Assembly (NCBI GenBank): GCA_027489835.1
Contig: JAIXZF010000083.1
Location: 1 to 37,604 of the forward strand
DNA from: Hyphomicrobiales bacterium
GTDB taxonomy: Bacteria; Pseudomonadota; Alphaproteobacteria; Rhizobiales; Beijerinckiaceae
Length of the DNA: 37,604 bases
Direction of reading: 5' to 3'
Every line of letters starts with the position of its first letter. The first letter of the stretch is position 1. This document shows positions 29,703-37,604 of this stretch, piece by piece. A program made the translations under genes and the position numbers. Below the pieces are notes generated by a model, which was given only the letters and a program-made list of their open reading frames with translations, was not told where the DNA came from and did no database searches.

Positions 29703-30137
29703 ATGGGCACGATGACCCTGAAAGACCTCGCGGCGGCAATGCGCGACATCGACTTCGCCATGCTCACCACGCGCACGGAGGGCGGCGCCTTCGCCAGCCG
29801 GCCGATGAGCAACAATGGCGAGGTGGAGTTCGATGGCGACAGCTGGTTCTTCACCTATGAACAGGCGCGCACGGTCTCGGACATCCAGGCCGAGCCGGCG
29901 GTGAGCATGGCCATGCAGGGGAAGGCTGGCCTGATGGGCGCGCCGCCGCTTTTCATCAGCATCGCCGGTCGGGCCGAACTTATTCGCGACAAGGCCGAGT
30001 TCAAGCGGCACTGGATGGACGAGCTGAAGCGCTGGTTCCCTGAGGGCGTGGACACGCCCGGCATGGTGATGATCAAGGTCCACGCCGAGCGCGTGCACTA
30101 CTGGAAGGGCGAGGATGGGGGCGACATCGCCCTCTGA
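29703..30137 (+). CDS. Pyridoxamine 5'-phosphate oxidase-fold, general stress protein 26-like
   Basis: MTLKDLAAAMRDIDFAMLTTRTEGGAFASRPMSNNGEVEFDGDSWFFTYEQARTVSDIQAEPAVSMAM...VHAERVHYWKGED. Confidence 0.88.
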   Translation: MGTMTLKDLAAAMRDIDFAMLTTRTEGGAFASRPMSNNGEVEFDGDSWFFTYEQARTVSDIQAEPAVSMAMQGKAGLMGAPPLFISIAGRAELIRDKAEFKRHWMDELKRWFPEGVDTPGMVMIKVHAERVHYWKGEDGGDIAL

Positions 30138-30140
30138 GGC

Positions 30141-30959
30141 TCAGGCCTCGTCCGGGCGAAGCTCGACGGTCTTGAGCACCTCGAGCGCCGGCATCGAGAC
30201 CATGTGGTAGCCGGCATCGACATGGTGCACATCGCCGGTGACGCCGCCTGAGAGGCTCGAGAGGAGATAGAGCGCCGAGCCGCCGATCTCTTCCAGCGTG
30301 ACCGATTTGCGCATGGGGGCGTTGGCTCGTTGCCAGGAATACATGGCGCGCGCGTCGGAGATGCCGGCACCCGCTAGCGTCCGCACCGGGCCGGGCGAGA
30401 GCGCGTTGATGCGTATGCCGCGCGGGCCAAAATCGCTGGCGAGGTAACGCACGGAGGCCTCCAGCGCCGCCTTGGCCACGCCCATCACGTTGTAGTTGGG
30501 CATGATGCGGGTGGAGCCGCCATAGGTGAGCGTGATCATCGCGCCGCCCTCGCCCATCATCGCTGCCGCGCGCTTCGCCACCTCGGTGAAGGAGAAGCAG
30601 GAGATCACCATGGTTCGCGTGAAGTTCTCGCGGCTGGTGTCGGCATAAAGGCCCTTGAGCTCGTCCTTGTTGGAAAAGCCGATGGCGTGGACCACGAAAT
30701 CGAGCTGGCCCCACTCGGCCTTGAGCGTGTCGAAGGCAGCATCGACCGAGGCGACATCCTCGACATCGCAGGGAATGACGAGCCGGGCGCCGATGCTGTC
30801 CGCCAGCGGCTTGACGCGCTTGCCCAGCGCCTCGCCCTGATAGGTGAAAGCGCATTCCGCCCCGTGCTTCGACAGCATGGAGGCGATGCCCCAGGCGATC
30901 GAGTTCTGGTTGGCGACGCCCATGACGAGGCCGCGCTTTCCCGCCATCAAAGACGTCAT
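30141..30959 (-). CDS. fabI: Enoyl-[acyl-carrier-protein] reductase (NADH)
   Basis: KRGLVMGVANQNSIAWGIASMLSKHGAECAFTYQGEALGKRV, YGGSTRIMPNYNVMGVAKAALEASVRYLASDFGPRGIRINALSPGPVRTLA. Confidence 0.96.
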   Translation of the reverse strand: MTSLMAGKRGLVMGVANQNSIAWGIASMLSKHGAECAFTYQGEALGKRVKPLADSIGARLVIPCDVEDVASVDAAFDTLKAEWGQLDFVVHAIGFSNKDELKGLYADTSRENFTRTMVISCFSFTEVAKRAAAMMGEGGAMITLTYGGSTRIMPNYNVMGVAKAALEASVRYLASDFGPRGIRINALSPGPVRTLAGAGISDARAMYSWQRANAPMRKSVTLEEIGGSALYLLSSLSGGVTGDVHHVDAGYHMVSMPALEVLKTVELRPDEA

Positions 30960-31014
30960 TCCAACCTATCCTTCCATCCTCAACGCAACGATGCCAAACC
31001 GCCGGACACGGCGA

Positions 31015-31287
31015 TCAGAGATGCTTCTTCACCGCTTCGTAGGTTTTCTTGGACCCGACCAGCGGCACGATCTCGAACCGGGCGAGGTCCCCCCAAGCAA
31101 GCACCCATTCCTGCAGCAAGGATGCGTCGTCGCATTCCATGACCTGGAAGCATCGCGAGAAATCGGCCGAAATCCAGCTGTTCACGTAGCGCAGCCCGTC
31201 AGGAATCATCCGGCCCTTTTCATGAAAGCGCGCGTAGATGTCCTTGACGCGCGACTGGTCGAAATGCTCGATGACCATGAAGATCAT
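31015..31287 (-). CDS. DUF3303-like small protein
   Basis: MIFMVIEHFDQSRVKDIYARFHEKGRMIPDGLRYVNSWISADFSRCFQVMECDDASLLQEWVLAWGDLARFEIVPLVGSKKTYEAVKKHL; between fabB and fabI on the same strand. Confidence 0.8.
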   Translation of the reverse strand: MIFMVIEHFDQSRVKDIYARFHEKGRMIPDGLRYVNSWISADFSRCFQVMECDDASLLQEWVLAWGDLARFEIVPLVGSKKTYEAVKKHL

Positions 31288-31290
31288 CGA

Positions 31291-32517
31291 TCAAGCCTCC
31301 AGCCTCTTCATGACGATCGTGGCGTTGGTGCCGCCGAAGCCGAAGCTGTTGGAGAGCACGCAGCCCAGGCCGGCATTGTCCTTGCGGGCGCGCATGATCG
31401 GCATGTCGGCGAAGGCGGGGTCGATCTCCTCGATATGGGCGCTCTCGCAGACGAAGTCGTTCTTGAGCATGAGCAGCGAGTAGATCGCCTCCTGCACGCC
31501 GGTGGCGCCCAGCGAGTGACCCGTGAGGGATTTGGTGGACGCGATCATCGGCGACTTGTCGGCGCCGCCAAAGACCTCGCGGATCGCCTCGATCTCCTTG
31601 GCGTCGCCAACCGGCGTCGAGGTGCCGTGCGGGTTGATGTAGTCGACCTTGCCCTTGTAGGTCGCCAGCGCCTGCCGCATGCAGCGCACCGCGCCCTCGC
31701 CCGAGGGGGCGACCATGTCGTAGCCGTCGGAGGTCGCGCCATAGCCGACGATCTCGGCGTAGATCTTCGCGCCGCGCGCCCTGGCGTGCTCGAGCTCCTC
31801 CAGCACCACGACGCCGGCGCCGCCGGCGATGACGAAGCCGTCGCGATTGACGTCATAAGCCCGGCTGGCGGTCGAGGGCCGGTCGTTGAACTTCGAGGAC
31901 ATGGCGCCCATCGCGTCGAAGAGCACGGACAGCGTCCAGTCCAGCTCCTCGCAGCCGCCGGCGAACATCACGTCCTGCTTGCCCCACTGGATCATCTCGT
32001 AGGCATTGCCGATGCAATGGTTCGAGGTCGCGCAGGCGGAGCTGATCGAATAGTTGACGCCCTTGATCTTGAACCATGTGGCGAGCGTGGCGGAGGCGGT
32101 GGAGCTCATCGCCTTGGGAACGGCGAAGGGGCCGACGCGCTTGGAATTGCCGCTCTCCTTGGCCTTTTCGTAGGCCTCGATCAGCGCGATGGTGGACGGG
32201 CCGCCAGAGCCCATGACGATGCCGGTGCGCTCATGGGAGATTTCCTTCTCCTCCAACCCGGCATCGCGGATGGCCTGCTCCATGGCGACCTGATTCCAGG
32301 CCGAGCCGCCGCCATGGAAGCGCATGGCGCGGCGGTCGAGCACGGTGGCGGGATCGAGCGTCGGGCGGCCGGCGACCTGGCTGCGGAAGCCGTGGGTCAC
32401 GAAATCGGGCTCGATCGCGATGCCGGACTTGGCCTCGCGCAGGGAGGCGACGACCTCCTGCGTGTTGTTGCCGATGGACGAGACGATGCCCATTCCCGTG
32501 ACGACGACCCGCTTCAT
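31291..32517 (-). CDS. fabB: Beta-ketoacyl-ACP synthase I
   Basis: [86 protein letters not shown]. Confidence 0.96.
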   Translation of the reverse strand: MKRVVVTGMGIVSSIGNNTQEVVASLREAKSGIAIEPDFVTHGFRSQVAGRPTLDPATVLDRRAMRFHGGGSAWNQVAMEQAIRDAGLEEKEISHERTGIVMGSGGPSTIALIEAYEKAKESGNSKRVGPFAVPKAMSSTASATLATWFKIKGVNYSISSACATSNHCIGNAYEMIQWGKQDVMFAGGCEELDWTLSVLFDAMGAMSSKFNDRPSTASRAYDVNRDGFVIAGGAGVVVLEELEHARARGAKIYAEIVGYGATSDGYDMVAPSGEGAVRCMRQALATYKGKVDYINPHGTSTPVGDAKEIEAIREVFGGADKSPMIASTKSLTGHSLGATGVQEAIYSLLMLKNDFVCESAHIEEIDPAFADMPIMRARKDNAGLGCVLSNSFGFGGTNATIVMKRLEA

Positions 32518-32655
32518 GATGGAGTGCCTCCAGTCCATTCGCGCCGGGCGGCAAGCCGCATCGGCCGGCGCGTGATGACGCGCCTTGCCCTTAACTGCAA
32601 GCGCGAAGGGCGCTATTCAAGGCGCAGACACGAGAAACTTGCCTTTGGCGCAGGC

Positions 32656-33174
32656 TCAGGCCGGTTCGGGCTTGAACAGGCCGACGCGCATGTCAGTGGT
32701 CGTGTAGATGCGCTTGCCGTCGGCCTCGAGCCAGCCATCGGCGATGCCGAGCACCAGCTTGGACTTGAAGACGCGCTTGAACTCGACGCCGTAGACGACC
32801 TTCCTGTTGGTCGGCAGGACCTGGTCGGCGAACTTCACCTCGCCGACGCCGAGCGCCCGGCCCCGGCCGGGAAGACCGAGCCAGCCCAGGAAGAAGCCGG
32901 TGAGCTGCCAGAGCGCGTCGACGCCGAGGCAGCCTGGCATGACCGGGTCGCCCTTGAAGTGACAGGGGAAGAACCAGAGGTCTGGCCTGATGTCGAGCTC
33001 GGCCGTGACCATGCCCTTGCCGTGCGTGCCGCCGGCCTCGTCGATGTTCGTGATGCGGTCGAACATCAGCATCGGGGGCAGCGGGAGCTGGGCGTTGCCC
33101 ATGCCGAACAGTTCCCCTCGCCCGCAGGCCAGGATTTCCTCGTAGGTGAAGCTCGACTGGCGTTCCATCATCAT
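32656..33174 (-). CDS. fabA: 3-hydroxydecanoyl-ACP dehydratase/isomerase
   Basis: [64 protein letters not shown]; adjacent to fabB. Confidence 0.96.
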   Translation of the reverse strand: MMMERQSSFTYEEILACGRGELFGMGNAQLPLPPMLMFDRITNIDEAGGTHGKGMVTAELDIRPDLWFFPCHFKGDPVMPGCLGVDALWQLTGFFLGWLGLPGRGRALGVGEVKFADQVLPTNRKVVYGVEFKRVFKSKLVLGIADGWLEADGKRIYTTTDMRVGLFKPEPA

Positions 33175-33292
33175 CCCGAATGCGCGGCCGCAAGCCGGCT
33201 TCCGATGCCGGCTGTCTGACGTTGGCGACGGCGTAGCACCCGCGGATGGCGACGTGAAGGCCGCCGCGTCAACTCACCGTATTTATCCTTGG

Positions 33293-33321
33293 TTGAAGTG
33301 AGTCCGAGCCCCACCTATGCT
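33293..33321 (+). promoter_or_regulatory. Candidate sigma-70 promoter for irr
   Basis: TTGAAG (33293-33298) - N17 - TATGCT (33316-33321), 46 nt ahead of the ATG at 33367. Confidence 0.45.
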
Positions 33322-33366
33322 AGGACCGCATCTCAAGGCCGAACCGTTTCGGCGCCAAGGGCCGCC

Positions 33367-33846
33367 ATGACCAGCTCCCGCACCATGACGCAGACCGATC
33401 ACGAAGCCATGGCCGGACGGCGATCCCTCGCCGGTTGCCCGGTCCATTCGCTCCGCGAGAAGCTGCGCGGCGTCGGCCTGCGCCCAACGCGGCAGCGCAC
33501 CTCGCTCGGCTGGCTGCTGTTCGCCAAGGGCGACCGGCACGTCAGCGCCGAAATGCTGTACGAGGAGGCCATGCGCGCGCGCGTTCCGGTTTCGCTCGCC
33601 ACCGTTTACAACACGCTGCATCAGTTCACCCAGGCCGGCCTGCTGCGCGAGCTCGCGGTGGATGGCGCCAAGACCTATTTCGACACCAACCCGTCCGACC
33701 ATCACCACTTCTTCATAGAGGGCGAGGACCGGATGATCGACGTGCCATCGGATGCGATCCGCGTGGCGCAGCTTCCGGCCCTGCCGGACGGCATGGAGAT
33801 CAGCCGGGTCGAGGTGATCGTCAGGCTCAAGCCGAAGGCTGGCTGA
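33367..33846 (+). CDS. irr: Fur-family iron response regulator Irr
   Basis: GCPVHSLREKLRGVGLRPTRQRTSLGWLLFAKGDRHVSAEMLYEEAMRARVPVSLATVYNTLHQFTQAGLLRELAVDGAKTYFDTNPSDHHHFFIEGE: Fur fold with HHH motif and N-terminal Cys-Pro; divergent from fabA. Confidence 0.92.
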   Translation: MTSSRTMTQTDHEAMAGRRSLAGCPVHSLREKLRGVGLRPTRQRTSLGWLLFAKGDRHVSAEMLYEEAMRARVPVSLATVYNTLHQFTQAGLLRELAVDGAKTYFDTNPSDHHHFFIEGEDRMIDVPSDAIRVAQLPALPDGMEISRVEVIVRLKPKAG

Positions 33847-33866
33847 CACCGCCGCGGCGGTTCGCC

Positions 33867-34409
33867 TCAATCCACCCTTTCATTGGGATAGACGCCCCAG
33901 AGCCGGTCCTGCCGGATGAAGCCGTCGCGGTCGCCGATCGTGACGCGGCACCAGCTGCCTGCGCAGGACCGCACATTGGCCAGCACGTTGGGCGAGAGCC
34001 TGGCCACCGTCGGCGCGCGCTCGTCGGCCCGCTCCAGCATCGGGATGGTCTCGTCCTTGTTCTTGGACCAGGGCACCACGAGCGCGGTGCGCCGGCCCGA
34101 GAGCAGGCTGTGCAGAACCCAGCCCTCGGCGCCCTCGGCGTCGCGAATGCGGCGCCAGGTCTCGAACTCCGCGGTGATCTCGACCGGCAGGCCGGCGCGC
34201 TGGAACACCCAGGTGGTGCGGTGTTCCTTGGAGGGGCCCTCGCGCAGATTCACGCGATCGTTCTTCAGGCTGACATAGCGCGGCACGGGCAGGCCGGTGA
34301 CGGAGCCGGCCGCCTCGCCCGCCGCGAATGCCGGCGCCGGGGCCAGGCCCGAAGCGGCCGCCAGCATCGCCGCCGCCGCGGCCAGCCTCACCAGAACGGT
34401 CGAACCCAT
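33867..34409 (-). CDS. SH3 domain-containing secreted protein
   Basis: Signal-like MGSTVLVRLAAAAAMLAAASGLAPAPAFAAG; two SH3b-like units (YVSLKNDRVNLREGPSKEHRTTWVFQRAGLPVEITAEFETWRRIRDAEGAEGWVLHSLLSG and the C-terminal VLANVRSCAGSWCRVTIGDRDGFIRQDRLWGVYP). Confidence 0.85.
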   Translation of the reverse strand: MGSTVLVRLAAAAAMLAAASGLAPAPAFAAGEAAGSVTGLPVPRYVSLKNDRVNLREGPSKEHRTTWVFQRAGLPVEITAEFETWRRIRDAEGAEGWVLHSLLSGRRTALVVPWSKNKDETIPMLERADERAPTVARLSPNVLANVRSCAGSWCRVTIGDRDGFIRQDRLWGVYPNERVD

Positions 34410-34668
34410 GTCGCGATGCTCCATCCGCATTTCCAGGGCCCCGAACGCGCCGGCAGCGCCGCGTTCGCGCCCCGATCGGCGCCTTGCCCTACGGCCGGAT
34501 TGTGTTCCGCCCAAGCCCTGCTAGACAACGCTGCCCGGATGCGCGAAACGCCGCCTCCGACAGGCCGCACTTTCGGCGAAACGCCGTTAACGGCAGGTTG
34601 AGGCGAAGGCGTGGCGGACCATATTTGACATGTCCGGCCCATGCGGGCGGCCATGGACGGAGCCAGTG

Positions 34669-35667
34669 ATGCCCCACAGGAAGAAACCCCTCGTGGTCGT
34701 GACCCGCAAGCTGCCCGAGGCGGTCGAGACCCGCATGCGCGAGCTGTTCGACGCGCGCCTCAACCACGAGGACAAGCCTATGGCGCGCGAGGGGCTGATC
34801 GGCGCGCTGCGGACCGCCGAAGTTTTGGTGCCGACCATCAGCGACGACATCACGGCCGAGCTCATCGCCGAGGCCGGGGACCAGCTGAAGCTGATCGCCA
34901 ATTTCGGCAACGGCTTCGACAATATCGACGTGGCGGCAGCCGCGCAGCGCGGCATCGTCGTCACCAACACCCCCGGCGTGCTGACCGACGACACCGCCGA
35001 CATGACCATGGCCCTCATCATGGCGGTGGCGCGGCGCATCCCGGAAGGGGCGCGCATCGTGCCGGACGACAAATGGGAGGGCTGGTCGCCCACCTGGATG
35101 CTGGGCACGCGCATCACCGGCAAGCGGCTCGGCATCATCGGCATGGGCCGCATCGGCCAGGCCGTGGCGCGGCGGGCCAAGGCCTTCGGACTGTCGATCC
35201 ATTACCACAACCGCCGCCGCGTCGATGCGCGCATCGAGGAGGAGCTGGAAGCGACCTACTGGGATTCGCTCGACCAGATGCTGGCGCGCATGGACATCGT
35301 GACCGTGCACTGCCCGCACACGCCAGGCACCTACCACCTGCTCTCCGCCCGGCGCCTCAAGATGATGAAGCCCGACGCCATCCTCGTGAACACCGCGCGC
35401 GGCGAGATCGTCGACGAGGTGGCGCTGACCAAGATGCTCGACGCGGGGGAACTCGCCGGCGCGGGCCTCGACGTGTTCGAGCACGAGCCCGCGGTCAATC
35501 CGCGTCTGCTGAAGCTGGCGCGCAATCACCGCGTCGTGCTGCTGCCACATATGGGCTCGGCCACGCATGAGGGCCGCATCGACATGGGCGAGAAGGTCAT
35601 CGTCAACATTCGCGCCTTCATGGACGGCCACCGCCCGCCCAACCGCGTGTTGCCCAGCATGGTCTGA
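34669..35667 (+). CDS. D-2-hydroxyacid dehydrogenase (glyoxylate reductase-like)
   Basis: IANFGNGFDNIDVAAAAQRGIVVTNTPGVLTDDTADMTMALIMAVARR, GKRLGIIGMGRIGQAVARRAKAFG, VTVHCPHTPGTYHLLSARRLKMMKPDAILVNTARGEIVDE. Confidence 0.93.
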   Translation: MPHRKKPLVVVTRKLPEAVETRMRELFDARLNHEDKPMAREGLIGALRTAEVLVPTISDDITAELIAEAGDQLKLIANFGNGFDNIDVAAAAQRGIVVTNTPGVLTDDTADMTMALIMAVARRIPEGARIVPDDKWEGWSPTWMLGTRITGKRLGIIGMGRIGQAVARRAKAFGLSIHYHNRRRVDARIEEELEATYWDSLDQMLARMDIVTVHCPHTPGTYHLLSARRLKMMKPDAILVNTARGEIVDEVALTKMLDAGELAGAGLDVFEHEPAVNPRLLKLARNHRVVLLPHMGSATHEGRIDMGEKVIVNIRAFMDGHRPPNRVLPSMV

Positions 35668-35676
35668 GGCGCCGGC

Positions 35677-36909
35677 TCAACCCGCCCCGAACAGCCGCGC
35701 CACCGCCAGCGTGCCCTGCGCCCAGGCGCCGCCCACGGTGCCCCACTGGTCGTGGTCGGTCATCTCGCCCGCGAAGGCGAGGCGGCCAGCCACCGGCTCG
35801 GCCAGCGCATCGCGGATGTGGGCAAGGCCGGGCGGCACGCTGGACCATGACGAGAGCGAGGCGGGGTCGGAACGCCAGTCGGTCACATGGAGCACCTTCA
35901 GCCGGGCAAGCGACCGCGCCGCGAACTGGCGGCCCAGCATGTCGCGCACCAGCAGCCGCGCCCGCAGCGCGCGAGGCTCGCCCAGCCCGCCGGACACGGG
36001 CTGATCCAGCTCGAGGTAATGCAGAGCCGAGCCATCGAGCCGCGTCAGCATCCCGACGCCAGGCAGGCGCAGGCCGGTCAGCGTCGCGATCCTGTCCGCG
36101 CCTTCGAAGGGAGCGTCGGGCCAGCCCAGCACCGCATGCTCGTAGACCGCCGGCCGGAAGCCGGCGATGGCGACCCCGGTGCCCTCCGGCAGCGCCGGGG
36201 TGAAGCGCAGCGCGCCCTGCTGAAGCACGACGGGCGGAACGGTGACGATGGCCTTCGCCGCCTCGACCGCGCCATGGGGCGTGACGGCCCGGACGCCCGG
36301 CCCCGACCAGTCGATGGACGAGACCGCCGCACCGAGCGTGACGGGAGCGCCGCGGCCGAGCCGGGCGATCAATGCCCCGAAGCCGCCGGGCGCGAACAGG
36401 TTGTCCGCGTATTCGGAACTGGCGAAATCGCGGGCGCTGACGTCGGCGAGCGGCGCGCCGCAGACCAGCCCGGTGATGGCCATGACCGGACGGCGCCAGG
36501 GACCGAGAAACGGCATGGCGCGGGATGCCGGCAGGTCCGCCCCATCGGGCGCGCCGGCCAGTGCGGCGCCGGCCCTGCCGATCGCCGCGTCAGCCCGTCC
36601 GAACGCCGCCTCGTAGGCCCCTGCTCCGCGCAGCGCCGGGCGGCCATCGACGAACAGATGCCGGGCCTGCGGCGCCGTCCTCAGCCGCCATCCAGCCCGC
36701 CGCGCCAGCGCGACGACCGGGTTGATCGGCCCCGCATGCAGCCAGTGGGCGCCGAGATCGACCGGATGGCCCGCGAACGTTGTCGTCACGACGCGGCCGC
36801 CGATGCGGGGCCGCGCCTCGAGCACATGCACGGAGAGCCCGCGCGCCATCGCAGCACGGGCTGCGGCGAGGCCGGCCGGACCGGCGCCGATGACAAGGAG
36901 GTCGAGCAT
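35677..36909 (-). CDS. FAD-dependent amine oxidase-like protein
   Basis: DLLVIGAGPAGLAAARAAMARGLSVHVLEARPRIGGRVVTTTFAGHPVDLGAHWLHAG; C-terminal GRLAFAGEMTDHDQWGTVGGAWAQGTLAVARL. Confidence 0.9.
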   Translation of the reverse strand: MLDLLVIGAGPAGLAAARAAMARGLSVHVLEARPRIGGRVVTTTFAGHPVDLGAHWLHAGPINPVVALARRAGWRLRTAPQARHLFVDGRPALRGAGAYEAAFGRADAAIGRAGAALAGAPDGADLPASRAMPFLGPWRRPVMAITGLVCGAPLADVSARDFASSEYADNLFAPGGFGALIARLGRGAPVTLGAAVSSIDWSGPGVRAVTPHGAVEAAKAIVTVPPVVLQQGALRFTPALPEGTGVAIAGFRPAVYEHAVLGWPDAPFEGADRIATLTGLRLPGVGMLTRLDGSALHYLELDQPVSGGLGEPRALRARLLVRDMLGRQFAARSLARLKVLHVTDWRSDPASLSSWSSVPPGLAHIRDALAEPVAGRLAFAGEMTDHDQWGTVGGAWAQGTLAVARLFGAG

Positions 36910-36926
36910 GGCCGCGGGCGGCCGCC

Positions 36927-37604
36927 TCAGCCCGGCCGGGCGCTTTCGAACTGACCGGACTTGCGGTAGCGCCAGAGATAGCCCGGCACGATGGCCTCGA
37001 TCGAGGTGGGTGTGATGCCCATGCCCTCCAGCGTCCGGCCCTCGGCCTTCGCGACCTCCGAGACGACATTGTTAGACTTCAGCAGCGTCACCTGATCGCG
37101 CGTCATCTTGATCGCGTCCGGCAGCAGCCCGAAGGTCAGCTTGTCGGCGATCTCGAGCGCGCCAGCCTGGAGGTTGGCGAGCGGCCAGGGCAGCGGAGCC
37201 AGCAGGCGCTTGCGGCCCGTGACCTCGCAGACATAGGCGATCAGTTCGCGGAAGGTCCGCACTTCGGGGCCGCCGAGCTCGTAGATCCGGCCAGCGGCGA
37301 GGTCCCCGTCCACAGCCCGCGCCACGGCCTCCGCGACATCCCCGACGAAGACCGGCTGGAAGCGCGTCTCGCCGCCGCCCACGAGCGGCAGCACCGGCAG
37401 CATGCGGGCCAGCGCCGCGAAGCGGTTGAAGAAGCCATCCTCCGGGCCGAACACGATCGAGGCGCGCATCACGACGGCGGCAGGATGATGCAGCAGCACG
37501 GCCTGCTCGCCGGCGGCCTTGGTGCGGGCGTAGTCGGAGGCGGAGCCTTCGTCGGCCCCGATGGCGGACATGTGGACGAGCGCGCGGACGCCTGCTGCGG
37601 CGGC
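36927..37604 (-). CDS. NAD-dependent epimerase/NDUFA9-like complex I-associated protein; N-terminus beyond the window edge
   Basis: Frame stays open to 37604: AAAAGVRALVHMSAIGADEGSASDYARTKAAGEQAVLLHHPAAVVMRASIVFGPEDGFFNRFAALARMLPVLPLVGGGETRFQPVFVGDVAEAVARAVDG. Confidence 0.88.
   Translation of the reverse strand, partial: AAAAGVRALVHMSAIGADEGSASDYARTKAAGEQAVLLHHPAAVVMRASIVFGPEDGFFNRFAALARMLPVLPLVGGGETRFQPVFVGDVAEAVARAVDGDLAAGRIYELGGPEVRTFRELIAYVCEVTGRKRLLAPLPWPLANLQAGALEIADKLTFGLLPDAIKMTRDQVTLLKSNNVVSEVAKAEGRTLEGMGITPTSIEAIVPGYLWRYRKSGQFESARPG

Noticed and set aside
30844-33219. Plus-strand ORF of 791 aa antisense to fabB/fabA
   Set aside because: Mirror frame over confidently identified fatty acid synthesis genes.

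Overview
The window is a GC-rich alphaproteobacterial chromosome segment, Rhizobiales-like by gene content and order. It is almost entirely housekeeping genes. I found no rRNA, tRNA, CRISPR array, transposase or prophage. Main blocks, left to right: a partial RumA/TrmA-type RNA methyltransferase; two divergent cysK-type PLP enzymes flanking a NaChBac-like ion channel; an Rrf2 regulator, dut, coaBC, amn, ubiB, ubiE and mutM; class I fumarase; the ptsN-hpf-rpoN-lptB-lptA-lptC cluster followed by rnd; pgi; a small ECF-sigma operon with two CPxC membrane proteins; argD-argF-hslO; argG; a putative EcfG-driven stress operon; fabI-DUF3303-fabB-fabA divergent from irr; an SH3 protein; a 2-hydroxyacid dehydrogenase; a flavin amine oxidase; and a partial NDUFA9-like protein. 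No clearly new multi-gene system is evident. The best leads are (1) an ion channel whose native selectivity filter, TFDDWSN, resembles engineered Ca2+-selective bacterial channels, (2) the ECF sigma operon with paired CPxC membrane proteins and no recognisable anti-sigma, and (3) an exact GGAAC-N16-CGTT promoter ahead of a small secreted protein and a GSP26-like flavoprotein. All calls come from reading motifs and ORFs; no database search was run.
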